A stretch of 64,000 nt of DNA from Marthasterias glacialis. Taxonomy: Eukaryota; Echinodermata; Asteroidea; Forcipulatida; Asteriidae. This document shows positions 47,735 to 61,490 of this stretch, in pieces. Each line of letters opens with the position of its first letter. Position 1 is the stretch's first letter. Under the pieces are notes generated by a model, which did no database searches, was not told the DNA's origin, and saw only the letters and a program-made list of their open reading frames with translations. The translations under genes were made by a program, and so were the position numbers. The stretch covers positions 5,766,001 through 5,830,000 of the forward strand of contig OU452224.1 of NCBI GenBank assembly GCA_911728455.2, read 5' to 3'.

Positions 47735-50700
47735 ATGGGCTTTCCAAAAATGCCGGTCTTGGTGCTGCGGGATAATCAGGGAGGTTGCCAGGGACCGCGG
47801 AAGGAGGACACCCCGAGGATGTCCAGTGCATACGGACATGCTGTGTGTGCGTCAACAATAGCCAAAGCTACTACGTGTGTACTGGATCGAAGCCAGCAAA
47901 AAAAAAAAAAAAAACGCCGAAAAAAGAAGTCAGCAGCACCAAGTCCAGAAATAATGGGGCTAGAGAGAAATTTCTTGTACCTGCAGTTAGCTACCATAGT
48001 CCTGCATCCGAAAATCTGGTTTTCCCGGCCAGCCAGGGCCATCTTCCGCCTTGAAACGACCAGGGAGCGGGGCTGCTCCGAGTGCGCTTCAAACGCCTGT
48101 CTAATGGCACTTTTGTACACGACGCTGTAACAGAGTGAAAACAAGACTTAGCAACGACTCTATCTCCCAAAGTATTGGCGGGAAACTGACAAGTCTGACA
48201 CTGTTGGAAAGCCCTGCTCATGGGCTTTCCGAAAATACCGGTCTTGGGGCTGCGGGATAAACAGGGAGGTTGCCAGGGACCGCGGAAGGGGGACACCCCG
48301 AGGATGTCAAGTGCATACGGACATGCTGTGTGTGCGTCAACAATAGCCAAGGCTGCTACGTGTGTACTGGATCGAAGCCAGCCAAAAAAAAACGCCGAAA
48401 AAAGAAGTCGGCAGCACCACGGCCAATAACTCCAAAAATAATGGGGCTAGAGAGAAATTTCTTGTACCTGCAGTTAGCTACCATAGTCCTCCATCCGAAA
48501 ATCTGGTTTTCCTGGCCAGCCAGGGCCATCTTCCGCCTTGAAACGACCAGGGAGCGGGGCTGCTCCGAGTGCGCTTCAAACACCTGTCTAATGGCACTTT
48601 TGTACACGAAGCTGTAACAGAGTGAAAACAAGACTTAGCAACAACTCTATCTCCCAAAGTATAGGCGAGAAACTGACAAGTCCAACACTGTTGGAAAGCC
48701 CTGATTATGGGCTTTCAGAAAATGCGGGTCTTGCGGCTGTGGCATGAACAGGGAGGTTGCCAGGGACCGCGGAAGGAGGACACTCCGAGGATATCAAGTG
48801 CATACGGACATGCTGTGTGTGCGTCAACAATAGCCATGGCTGCTACGTGTGTACTGGATCGAAGCCAGCAAAAAAATAAAATAAAAAAGCGGAAAAAAGA
48901 AGTCGGCAGCACCACGGCCAATAACTCCAGAAATAATGGGGCTAGAGAGAAATTTCTTGTACCTGCAGTTAGCTACCATAGTCCTGCATCCGAAAATTTT
49001 GTTTTCCCGGCCAGCCAGGGCCATCTTCCGCCTTGAAACGACAAGGGAGCGGGGCTGCTCCGAGTGCGCTTCAAACGCCTGTCTAATGGCACTTTTGTAC
49101 ACGAAGCTGTAACAGAGTGAAAACAAGACTTAGCAACGACTCTATCTCCCAAAGTATTGGCGGGAAACTGACAAGTCTGACACTGTTGAAAAGCCCTGCT
49201 CATGGGCTTTCCGAAAATGCCAGTCTTTGGGCTGCGGGATAAACAGGGAGGTTGCCAGGGACCGCGGAAGGAGGACACCCCGAGGATGTCCAGTGCATAC
49301 GGACATGCTGTGTGTACGTCAACAATAGCCATGGCTGCTACGTGTGTACTAGATCGAAGCCAGCAAAAAATAATTAAAAACGCCGGAAAAAAAAGTCGGC
49401 AGCACCACGGCTAATAACTACAGAAATAATGGGGCTAGAGAGAATTTTCTTGTACCTGCAGTCACCTACCATAGTCATGCATCTGAAAATCTGGTTTTCC
49501 CGGCCAGCCAGGGCCATCTTCCGCCTTCAAACGACCAGGGAGCGGGACTGCTCCGAGTGCGCTTCAAACGCCTGTCTAATGGCACTTTTGTACACGAAGC
49601 TGTAACAGAGTGAAAACAAGACTTAGCAACGACTCTATCTCCCAAAGTATTGGCGAGAAACTGACAAGTGTGACACTGTTGGAAAGCCCTGCTCATGGGT
49701 TTTCTGAAAATGCCGGTCGCGGGGCTGTGGGATAAACAGGGAGGTTGCCAGGGAGCGCGGAAGGAGGACACCCCGAGGATGTCCAGTGCATACGGACATG
49801 CTGTATGTGCGTCAACAATAGCCAAGTCTGCTACGTGTGTACTGGATCGAAGCCAGCAAAAAAAAAAAAAACGCCGAAAAAAGAAGTCGGCAGCACCACG
49901 GCCAATAACTCCAGAATTAATGGGGCTAGAGAGAAATTTCTTGTACCTGCAGTTAGCTACCATAGTCCTGCATCCGAAAATCTGGTTTTCCCGGCCAGCC
50001 AGGGCCATCTTCCGCCTTGAAACGACCAGGGAGCGGGGCTGCTCCGAGTGCGCTTCAAACGCCTGCCTAATGGCACTTTTGTACACGAAGCTATAACAGA
50101 GTGAAAACAAGACTTAACAACGACTCTATCTCCCAAAGTATTTGCGGGAAACTGACAAGTCTGACACTGTTGGAAAGCCCTGCTCATGGGCTTTCCGAAA
50201 ATGCTGGTCTTGGGGCTGCAGAATAAACAGGGAGGTTGCCAGGGACCGTGGAAGGAGGACACCCCGAGGATGTCCAGTGCATACGGCCATGCTGTGTGTG
50301 CGTCAACAATAGCCAAGGCTGCCACGTGTGTACTGGATCGAAGCCAGCAAAAAAAAAAACGCCGAAAAAAGAAGTCGGCAGCACCACGGCTAATAACTAC
50401 AGAAATAATGGGGCTAGAGAGAAATTTCTTGTACCTGCAGTTAGCTACCATAGTCCTGCATCCGAAAATCTGGTTTTCCCGGCCAGCCAGGGCCGTCTTC
50501 CGCCTTGAAACGACCAGGGAGCGGGGCTGCTCCGAGTGCGCTTCAAACGCCTGCCTAATGGCACTTTTGTACACGAAGCTATAACAGAGTGAAAACAAGA
50601 CTTAACAACGACTCTATCTCCCAAAGTATTGGCAGGAAACTGACAAGTCTGACACTGTCGGAAAGCCCTGCTCATGGGCTTTCCAAAAATGACGGTCTTA

Positions 50701-53700
50701 GGGCTGCAGGATAAACAGGGAGGTTGCCAGGGACCGCGGAAGGACACCCCGAGGATGTCCAGTGCATACGGACATGATGTGTGTACGTCAACAATAGCCA
50801 TGGCTGCTCCGTGTGTACTGGATCGAAGCCAGCAAAAAAAAAAAAAAACGCCGAAAAAACAAGTCGGTGGCGCCACGGCTAATAACTACAGAAATAATGG
50901 GGCTAGAGAGAAATTTCTTGTACCTGCAGTTAGCTACCATAGTTCTGCATCCGAAAATCTGGTTTTCCCTGCCAGCCAGGGCCATCTTCCGCCTTCAAAC
51001 GACCAGGGAGCGGGGCTGCTCCGAGTGCGCTTCAAACGCCTGTCTAATGGCACTTTTGTACACGAAGCTGTAACAGAGTGAAAACAAGACTTAGCAACGA
51101 CTCTATCTCCCAAAGTATTGGCGAGAAACTGACAAGTGTGACACTGTTGGAAAGCCCTGCTCATGGGTTTTCTGCAAATTCCGGTCTCGGGGCTGTGGGA
51201 TAAACAGGGAGGTTGCCAGGGACCGTGGAAGGAGGACACCCCGAGGATGTCCAGTGCATACGGACATGCTGTATGTGCGTCAACAATAGCCAAGGCTGCT
51301 ACGTGTGTACTGGATCGAAGCCATCAAAAAAAACTGCCGAAAAAAGAAGTCGGCAGCAACACGGCTTATAACTACAGAAATAATGGGGCTAGAGAGAAAT
51401 TTCTTGTACCTGCAGTCAGCTACATAGTCCTGCATCCGAAAATCTGGTTTTCCCGGCCAGCCAGGGCCATCTTCCGCCTTGAAACGACCAGGGAGCGGGG
51501 CTGCTCCGAGTGCGCTTCAAACGCCTGTCTAATGGCACTTTTGTACACGAAGCTGTAACAGATTGAAAACAAGACTTAGCAACGACGCTATCTCCCAAAG
51601 TGATGGCGGGAAAATGACAAGTCTGACACTGTTGAAAAGCCCTGCTCATGGGCTTTCCGAAAATGCCGGTCTTGGGGCTGCGGGATAAACAGGGAGGTTG
51701 CCAAGGACAGCGGAAGGGGGACACCCCGAGGATGTCCAGTGCATACGGCCATGCTGTATGTGCGTCAACAATAGCCATGGCCGCTACGTGTGTATTTGAT
51801 CGAAGCCAGCAAAAAAAAAAAAAAAAAAAAAACGCCGAAAAAGAAGTCGTTAGCGCCACGGCTAATAACTACAGAAATAATGGGGCTAGAGAGAAATTTC
51901 TCATACCTTCAGTCAGCTTCTATAGTTGGGCATCAGAAAATCTGGTTTTCCCGACCAACCAGCACCATCTTCCGCCTTGAAACGACCAGGGAGCGGGGCT
52001 GCTCCGAATGCGCTTCAAACGCCTGTCTAATGGCACTTTTGTACACGAAGCGTAACAGAGTGAAAACAAGATTTAGCAACGGCTCTATCTCCAAAAGTAT
52101 TGGCGGGAAACTGACAAGTCTGACACTGTTGAAAATCCCTGCTCATGGTCTTTCCGAAAATGCTGGTCTTGGGGCTGCGGGATAAACAGGGAGGTTGCCA
52201 GGGACCGCGGAAGGAGGACACCCCGAGGATGTCAAGTGCATACGGACATGCTGTGTGTGCGTCAACAATAGCCAAGGCTGCTACGTGTGTACTGGATCGA
52301 AGCCAGCCAAAAAAAAAACCGCCGAAAACAGAAGTCGGCAGCACCACGGCCAATAACTCCAAAAATAATGGGGCTAGAGAGAAATTTTTTGTACCTGCAG
52401 TTAGCTACCACAGTCATGCATCCGAAATTCTGGTTTTCCCGGCCAGCCAGGGCCATCTTCCGCCTTCAAACGACCAGGGAGCGGGACTGCTCCGAGTCCG
52501 CTTCAAACGCCTGTCTAATGGCACTTTTGTACACGAAGCTGTAACAGAGTGAAAACAAGACTTAGCAACGACTCTATCTCCCAAAGTATTGGCGGGAAAC
52601 TGACAAGTCTGACACTGTTGAAAAGCCCTGCTCATGGGCTTTCCGAAAATGCCGGTCTTGGGGCTGCAGGATAAACAGGGAGGTTGCCAGGGACCGCGGA
52701 AGGAGGACACCCCGAGGATGTCAAGTGCATACGGACATGCTGTGTGTGCGTCAACAATAGCCAAGGCTGCTACGTGTGTACTGGATCGAAGCCAGCCAAA
52801 AAAAAAAAAACGCCGAAAAAAGAAGTCGGCAGCACCACGGCCAATAACTCCAGAAATAATGGGGCTAGAGAGAAATTTCTTGTACCTGCAGTTAGCTACC
52901 ATAGTCCTGCATCCGAAAATCTGGTTTTCCCGGCCAGCCAGGGCCATCTTCCGCCTTGAAACGACCAGGGAGCAGGGCTGCTCCAAGTGCGCTTCAAATG
53001 CCTGTCTAATGGCACTTTTGTACACGAAGCTGTAACAGAGTGAAAACAAGACTTAGCAACGACTCTATCTCCCAAAGTATTGGCGGGAAACTGACAAGTC
53101 TGACACTGTTGAAAAGCCCTGCTCATGGGCTTTCCGAAAATGCCGGTCTTGGGGCTGCAGGATAAACAGGGAGGTTGCCAGGGACCGCGGAAGGAGGACA
53201 CCCCGAGGATGTCAAGTGCATACGGACATGCTGTGTGTGCGTCAACAATAGCCAAGGCTGCTACGTGTGTACTGGATCGAAGCCAGCAAAAAAAAAAAAA
53301 AAAACGCCCAAAAAAGAAGTCAGCAGCACCAAGTCCAGAAATAATGGGGCTAGAGAGAAATTTCTTGTACCTGCAGTTAGCTACCATAGTCCTGCATCCG
53401 CAAATCTGGTTTTCCCGGCCAGCCAGGGCCATCTTCCGCCTTGAAACGACCAGGACGCGGGGCTGCTCCGAGTGCGCTTCAAACGCCTGTCTAATGGCAC
53501 TTTTGTACACGAAGCTGTAACAGAGTGAAAACAAGACTTAGCAACGACTCTATCTCTCAAAGTATTGGCGAGAAACTGACAAGTCTGACACTGTTGAAAG
53601 GCCCTGCTCATGGGCTTTCCGAAAATACCGGTCTTTGGGCTGCGGGATAAACAGGGAGGTTGCCAGGGACCGCGGAAAGGGGACACCCCGAGGATGTCAA

Positions 53701-56700
53701 GTGCATACGGACATGCTGTGTGTGCGTCAACAATAGCCAAGGCTGCTACGTGTGTACTGGATCGAAGCCAGCCAAAAAAAAAAAACGCCGAAAAAAGAAG
53801 TCGGCAGCACCACGGCCAATAACTCCAAAAATAATGGGCTAGAGAGAAATTTCTTGTACCTGCAGTTAGCTACCATAGTCCTGCATCCGAAAATCTGGTT
53901 TTCCCGGCCAGCCAGGGCCATCTTCCGCCTTGAAACGACCAGGGAGCGGGGCTGCTCCGAGTGCGCTTCAAACGCCTGTCTAATGGCACTTTTGTACACG
54001 AAGCTGTAACAGAGTGAAAACAAGACTTAGCAACGACTCTATCTCCCAAAGTATAGGCGAGAAACTGACAAGTCCAACACTGTTGGAAAGCCCTGATTAT
54101 GGGCTTTCAGAAAATGCGGGTCTTGCGGCTGTGGCAAGAACAGGGAGGTTGCCAGGGACCGCGGAAGGAGGACACTCCGAGGATATCCAGTGCATACGGA
54201 CATGCTGTGTGTGCGTCAACAATAGCCATGGCTGCTACGTGTGTACTGGATCGAAGCCAGCAAAAAAAAAAAAAAAAAAGCGGAAAAAAGAAGTCGGCAG
54301 CACCACGGCCAATAACTACAGAAATAATGGGGCTAGAGAGAAATTTCTTGTACCTGCAGTTAGCTACCATAGTCCTGCATCCGAAAATTTTGTTTTCCCG
54401 GCCAGCCAGGGCCATCTTCCGCCTTGAAACGACCAGGGAGCGGGGCTGCTCCGAGTGCGCTTCAAACGCCTGTCTAATGGCACTTTTGTACACGAAGCTG
54501 TAACAGAGTGAAAACAAGACTTAGCAACGACTCTATCTCCCAAAGTATTGGCGGGAAACTGACAAGTCTGACACTGTTGAAAAGCCCTGCTCATGGGCTT
54601 TCCGAAAATTCCGGTCTTTGGGCTGCGGGATAAACAGGGAGGTTGCCAGGGACCGCGGAAGGAGAACACCCCGAGGATGTCCAGTGCATACGGACATGCT
54701 GTGTGTACGTCAACAATAGCCATGGCTGCTACGTCTGTACTGGATCGAAGCCAGCAAAAAATAATTAAAAACGCCGGAAACAGAAGTCGGCAGCACCACG
54801 GCTAATAACTACAGAAATAATGGGGCTAGAGAGAATTTTCTTGTACCTGCAGTCACCTACCATAGTCATGCATCCGAAATTCTGGTTTTCCCGGCCAGCC
54901 AGGGCCATCTTCCGCCTTGAAACGACCAGGGAGCGGGGCTGCTCCGAGTCCGCTTCAAACGCCTGTCTAATGGCACTTTTGTACACGAAGCTGTAACAGA
55001 GTGAAAACAAGACTTAGCAACGACTCTATCTCTCAAAGTATTGGCGAGAAACTGACAAGTCTGACACTGTTGGAAAGCCCTGCTCATGGGCTTTCCGAAA
55101 ATACCGGTCTTGGGGCTGCGGGATAAACAGGGAGGTTGCCAGGGACCGCGGAAGGAGGACACCCCGAGGATGTCAAGTGCATACGGACATGCTGTGTGTG
55201 CGTCAACAATAGCCAAGGCTGCTACGTGTGTACTGGATCGAAGCCAGCCCAAAAAAAAAAAACGCCGAAAAAAGAAGTCGGCAGCACCACGGCCAATAAC
55301 TCCAGAAATAATGGGGCTAGAGAGAAATTTCTTGTACCTGCAGTTAGCTACCATAGTCCTGCATCCGAAAATCTGGTTTTCCCGGCCAGCCAGGGCCATC
55401 TTCCGCCTTGAAACGACCAGGGAGCGGGGCTGCTCCAAGTGCGCTTCAAATGCCTGTCTAATGGCACTTTTGTACACGAAGCTGTTACAGAGTGAAAACA
55501 AGACTTAGCAACGACTCTATCTCCCAAAGTATTGGCGGGAAACTGACAAGTCTGACACTGTTGAAAAGCCCTGCTCATGGGCTTTCCGAAAATGCCGGTC
55601 TTGGGGCTGCAGGATAAACAGGGAGGTTGCCAGGGACCGCGGAAGGAGGACACCCCGAGGATGTCAAGTGCATACGGACATGCTGTGTGTGCGTCAACAA
55701 TAGCCAAGGCTGCTACGTGTGTACTGGATCGAAGCCAGCAAAAAAAAAAAAAAAAAAACGCCGAAAAAAGAAGTCAGCAGCACCAAGTCCAGAAATAATG
55801 GGGCTAGAGAGAAATTTCTTGTACCTGCAGTTAGCTACCATAGTCCTGCATCCGCAAATCTGGTTTTCCCGGCCAGCCAGGGCCATCTTCCGCCTTGAAA
55901 CGACCAGGACGCGGGGCTGCTCCGAGTGCGCTTCAAACGCCTGTCTAATGGCACTTTTGTACACGAAGCTGTAACAGAGCGAAAACAAGACTTAGCAACG
56001 ACTCTATCTCTCAAAGTATTGGCGAGAAACTGACAAGTCTGACACTGTTGAAAAGCCCTGCTCATGGGCTTTCCGAAAATACCGGTCTTGGGGCTGCGGG
56101 ATAAACAGGGAGGTTGCCAGGGACCGCGGAAAGGGGACACCCCGAGGATGTCAAGTGCATACGGACATGCTGTGTGTGCGTCAACAATAGCCAAGGCTGC
56201 TAAGTGTGTACTGGATCGAAGCCAGCCAAAAAAAAAAAACGCCGAAAAAAGAAGTCGGCAGCACCACGGCCAATAACTCCAAAAATAATGGGGCTAGAGA
56301 GAAATTTCTTGTACCTGCAGTTAGCTACCATAGTCCTGCATCCGAAAATCTGGTTTTCCCGGCCAGCCAGGGCCGTCTTCCGCCTTGAAACGACCAGGGA
56401 GCGGGGCTGCTCCGAGTGCGCTTTAAACGCCTGCCTAATGGCACTTTTGTACACGAAGCTATAACAGAGTGAAAACGAGACTTAACAACGACTCTATCTC
56501 CCAAAGTATTGGCTGGAAACTGACAAGTCTGACACTGTCGGAAAGCCCTGCTCATGGGCTTTCCACAAATGACGGTCTTAGGGCTGCAGGATAAACAGGG
56601 AGGTTGCCAGGGACCGCGGAAGGACACCCCGAGGATGTCCAGTGCATACGGCCATGCTGTGTGTGCGTCAACAATAGCCAAGGCTGCCACGTGTGTACTG

Positions 56701-57047
56701 GATCGAAGCCAGCAAAAAAAAAAAAAAAAAAAACGCCGAAAAAAGAAGTCGGCGGCACCACGGCTAATAACTACAGAAATAATGGGGCTAGAGAGAAATT
56801 TCTTGTACCTGCAGTTAGCTACCATAGTTCTGCATCCGAAAATCTGGTTTTCCCGGCCAGCCAGGGCCATCTTCCGCCTTCAAACGACCAGGGAGCGGGG
56901 CTGCTCCGAGTGCGCTTCAAACGCCTGTCTAATGGCACCTTTGTACACGAAGCTGTAACAGAGTGAAAACAAGACTTAGCAACGACTCTATCTCCCAAAG
57001 TATTGGCGAGAAACTGACAAGTGTGACACTGTTGGAAAGCCCTGCTC
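47735..57047. repeat. Heterogeneous zone with long-range copies (5.4 and 5.9 kb)
   Basis: Units become more diverse here. The run 47735/48220/48707/49202 returns at 53125/53610/54099/54593 (+5.39 kb). Marks are a nine-base loss giving 'accaagtccag', 'ctgattatgggctttcag' and an A-tract with T interruptions. The run 50674/51163/51648/52145 returns at 56554/57048/57535/58040 (+5.88 kb), with 'ggaaggacacc' (three bases lost) as a mark. The units 52634/53125/53610 also return at 55086/55577/56064 (+2.45 kb). No non-satellite DNA is present. Confidence 0.75.
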
Positions 57048-57693
57048 ATGGGTTTTCTGAAAATTCTGGTCTCGGGGCTGTGGGATAAACAGGGAGGTTG
57101 CCAGGGACCGTGGAAGGAGGACACCCCGAGGATGTCCAGTGCATACGGACATGCTGTATGTGCGTCAACAATAGCCAAGGCTGCTACGTGTGTACTGGAT
57201 CGAAGCCATCAAAAAAAAAACCGCCGAAAAAAGAAGTCGGCAGCAACACGGCTTATAACTACAGAAATAATGGGGCTAGAGAGAAATTTCTTGTACCTGC
57301 AGTCAGCTACATAGTCCTGCATCCGAAAATCTGGTTTTCCCGGCCAGCCAGGGCCATCTTCCGCCTTGAAACGACCAGGGAGCAGGGCTGCTCCGAGTGC
57401 GCTTCAAACGCCTGTCTAATGGCACTTTTGTACACGAAGCTGTAACAGATTGAAAACAAGACTTAGCAACGACGCTATCTCCCAAAGTGATGGCGGGAAA
57501 ATGACAAGTCTGACACTGTTGAAAAGCCCTGCTCATGGGCTTTCCGAAAATGCCGGTCTTGGGGCTGCGGGATTAACAGGGAGGTTGCCAAGGACAGCGG
57601 AAGGGGGACACCCCGAGGATGTCCAGTGCATACGGCCATGCTGTGTGTGCGTCAACAATAGCCATGGCCGCTACGTGTGTATTTGATCGAAGC

Positions 57694-57728
<35 letters not shown>

Positions 57729-60700
57729 GCCGAAAAAGAAGTCGTTAGCGCCACGGCTAATAACTACAGAAATAATGGGGCTAGAGAGAAATTTCTCATA
57801 CCTTCAGTCAGCTACTATAGTTGCGCATCAGAAAATCTGGTTTTCCCGACCAACCAGCACCATCTTCCGCCTTGAAACGACCAGGGAGCGGGGCTGCTCC
57901 GAATGCGCTTCAAACGCCTGTCTAATGGCACTTTTGTACACGAAGCGTAACAGAGTGAAAACAAGATTTAGCAACGGCTCTTACTCCCAAAGTATTGGCG
58001 GGAAACTGACAAGTCTGACACTGTTGAAAATCCCTGCTCATGGTCTTTCCGAAAATGCTGGTCTTGGGGCTGCGGGATAAACAGGGAGGATGTCAGGGAC
58101 CGCGGAGTGAGCACACCCCGAGGATGTCCAATGCATACGGCCATGATGTGTGTACGTCAACAATAGCCAATGCCGCTGTGTGTTTGCTGGACCGAAGCCA
58201 GAAAAAAAAAAAAAAAAAAAACGCCGAAAAAAGAAGTCGACAGCGCCACGGCTAATAACTCAAGACATAATGGGACGAGAGAGAAATTTATTGTACTTGC
58301 AGTAAGCTGCCGTAGTCCTGCATCCGAAAATTTGGTTTTCCCGGCCAGCCAGGGCCATCTTCCGCCTTCAAACGACCAGGGAGTGGGGCTGCTCCGAATG
58401 CGCTTCAAACGCCTGTCTAATGGCACCTTTGTACACGAAGCTGTAACAGAGTGAAAACAAGATTTAGCAACGGCTCTATCTCCCAAAGTATTGGCGGGAA
58501 ACTGACAAGTCTGACACTGTTGGAAAGCCCTGCTCATGGGTTTTCTGAAAATTCTGGTCTCGGGGCTGTGGGATAAACAGGGAGGTTGCCAGGGACCGTG
58601 GAAGGAGGACACCCCGAGGGGTCCAGTGCATACGGACATGCTGTATGTGCGTCAACAATAGCCAAGGCTGCTACGTGTGTACTGGATCGAAGCCATCAAA
58701 AAAAAACCGCCGAAAAAAGAAGTCGGCAGCAACACGGCTTATAACTACAGAAATAATGGGGCTAGAGAGAAATTTCTTGTACCTGCAGTCAGCTACATAG
58801 TCCTGCATCCGAAAATCTGGTTTTCCCGGCCAGCCAGGGCCATCTTCCGCCTTGAAACGACCAGGGAGCGGGGCTGCTCCGAGTGCGCTTCAAACGCCTG
58901 TCTAATGGCACTTTTGTACACGAAGCTGTAACAGATTGAAAACAAGACTTAGCAACGACGCTATCTCCCAAAGTGATGGCGGGAAAATGACAAGTCTGAC
59001 ACTGTTGAAAAGCCCTGCTCATGGGCTTTCCGAAAATGCCGGTCTTGGGGCTGCGGGATTAACAGGGAGGTTGCCAAGGACAGCGGAAGGGGGACACCCC
59101 GGGGATGTCCAGTGCATACGGCCATGCTGTGTGTGCGTCAACAATAGCCATGGCCGCTACGTGTGTATTTGATCGAAGCCAGCAAAAAAAAAAAAAAAAA
59201 AAAACGCCGAAAAAGAAGTCGTTAGCGCCACGGCTAATAACTACAGAAATAATGGGGCTAGAGAGAAATTTCTCATACCTTCAGTCAGCTACTATAGTTG
59301 GGCATCAGAAAATCTGGTTTTCCCGACCAACCAGCACCATCTTCCGCCTTGAAACGACCAGGGAGCGGGGCTGCTCCGAATGCGCTTCAAACGCCTGTCT
59401 AATGGCACTTTTGTACACGAAGCGTAACAGAGTGAAAACAAGATTTAGCAACGGCTCTTTCTCCCAAAGTATTGGCGGGAAACTGACAAGTCTGACACTG
59501 TTGAAAATCCCTGCTCATGGTCTTTCCGAAAATGCTGGTCTTGGGGCTGCGGGATAAACAGGGAGGATGTCAGGGACCGCGGAGTGAGCACACCCCGAGG
59601 ATGTCCAATGCATACGGCCATGATGTGTGTACGTCAACAATAGCCAATGCCGCTGTGTGTTTGCTGGACCGAAGCCAGAAAAAAAAAAAAAAAAAAAACG
59701 CCGAAAAAAGAAGTCGACAGCGCCACGGCTAATAACTCAAGACATAATGGGACGAGAGAGAAATTTATTGTACTTGCAGTAAGCTGCCGTAGTCCTGCAT
59801 CCGAAAATTTGGTTTTCCCGGCCAGCCAGGGCCATCTTCCGCCTTCAAACGACCAGGGAGTGGGGCTGCTCCGAATGCGCTTCAAACGCCTGTCTAATGG
59901 CACCTTTGTACACGAAGCTGTAACAGAGTGAAAACAAGATTTAGCAACGGCTCTATCTCCCAAAGTATTGGCGGGAAACTGACAAGTCTGACACTGTTGG
60001 AAAGCCCTGCTCATGGGTTTTCTGAAAATTCTGGTCTCGGGGCTGTGGGATAAACAGGGAGGTTGCCAGGGACCGTGGAAGGAGGACACCCCGAGGGGTC
60101 CAGTGCATACGGACATGCTGTATGTGCGTCAACAATAGCCAAGGCTGCTACGTGTGTACTGGATCGAAGCCATCAAAAAAAAACCGCCGAAAAAAGAAGT
60201 CGGCAGCAACACGGCTTATAACTACAGAAATAATGGGGCTAGAGAGAAATTTCTTGTACCTGCAGTCAGCTACATAGTCCTGCATCCGAAAATCTGGTTT
60301 TCCCGGCCAGCCAGGGCCATCTTCCGCCTTGAAACGACCAGGGAGCGGGGCTGCTCCGAGTGCGCTTCAAACGCCTGTCTAATGGCACTTTTGTACACGA
60401 AGCTGTAACAGATTGAAAACAAGACTTAGCAACGACGCTATCTCCCAAAGTGATGGCGGGAAAATGACAAGTCTGACACTGTTGAAAAGCCCTGCTCATG
60501 GGCTTTCCGAAAATGCCGGTCTTGGGGCTGCGGGATTAACAGGGAGGTTGCCAAGGACAGCGGAAGGGGGACACCCCGGGGATGTCCAGTGCATACGGCC
60601 ATGCTGTGTGTGCGTCAACAATAGCCATGGCCGCTACGTGTGTATTTGATCGAAGCCAGCAAAAAAAAAAAAAAAAAAAAAACGCCGAAAAAGAAGTCGT

Positions 60701-61490
60701 TAGCGCCACGGCTAATAACTACAGAAATAATGGGGCTAGAGAGAAATTTCTCATACCTTCAGTCAGCTACTATAGTTGGGCATCAGAAAATCTGGTTTTC
60801 CCGACCAACCAGCACCATCTTCCGCCTTGAAACGACCAGGGAGCGGGGCTGCTCCGAATGCGCTTCAAACGCCTGTCTAATGGCACTTTTGTACACGAAG
60901 CGTAACAGAGTGAAAACAAGATTTAGCAACGGCTCTTTCTCCCAAAGTATTGGCGGGAAACTGACAAGTCTGACACTGTTGAAAATCCCTGCTCATGGTC
61001 TTTCCGAAAATGCTGGTCTTGGGGCTGCGGGATAAACAGGGAGGATGTCAGGGACCGCGGAGTGAGCACACCCCGAGGATGTCCAATGCATACGGCCATG
61101 ATGTGTGTACGTCAACAATAGCCAATGCCGCTGTGTGTTTGCTGGACCGAAGCCAGCAAAAAAAAAAAAAAAAAAACGCCGAAAAAAGAAGTCGACAGCG
61201 CCACGGCTAATAACTCAAGACATAATGGGACGAGAGAGAAATTTATTGTACTTGCAGTAAGCTGCCGTAGTCCTGCATCCGAATATTTGGTTTTCCCGGC
61301 CAGCCAGGGCCATCTTCCGCCTTGAAACGACCAGGGAGTGGGGCTGCTCCGAATGCGCTTCAAACGCCTGTCTAATGGCAATTTTGTACACGAAGCTGTA
61401 ACAGAGTGAAAACAAGATTTAGCAACAGCTCTATCTCCCAAAGTATTGGCGGGAAACTGACAAGTCTGACACTGTTGGAAAGCCCTGCTC
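57048..61490. repeat. Edge 3-mer higher-order repeat, 1,477 bp, three copies
   Basis: Blocks start at 57048, 58536 and 60013, with lengths 1,488, 1,477 and 1,478 bp. Member V has 'tctgaaaattctgg', 'catcaaaaaaaa' and 'aacacggcttata'. Member W has 'gtgatggcggg', 'aaggacagcgg', the longest A-tracts and 'gtcgttagcgcc'. Member U has 'gaggatgtcagggacc', 'gagtgagcacac', 'tttgctggaccg' and 'gggacgagag'. The three members differ strongly from one another and from the core, yet the three blocks are nearly identical. Confidence 0.85.
57698..57727 (+). repeat. Longest A-tract in the array (30 bases)
   Basis: This uninterrupted run of about 30 adenines sits at the usual A-tract site of a W-type unit. The equivalent tracts at 59,183 and 60,661 are about 21-22 bases. 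The tract explains why the first V-W-U block is longer than the other two. Confidence 0.85.
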
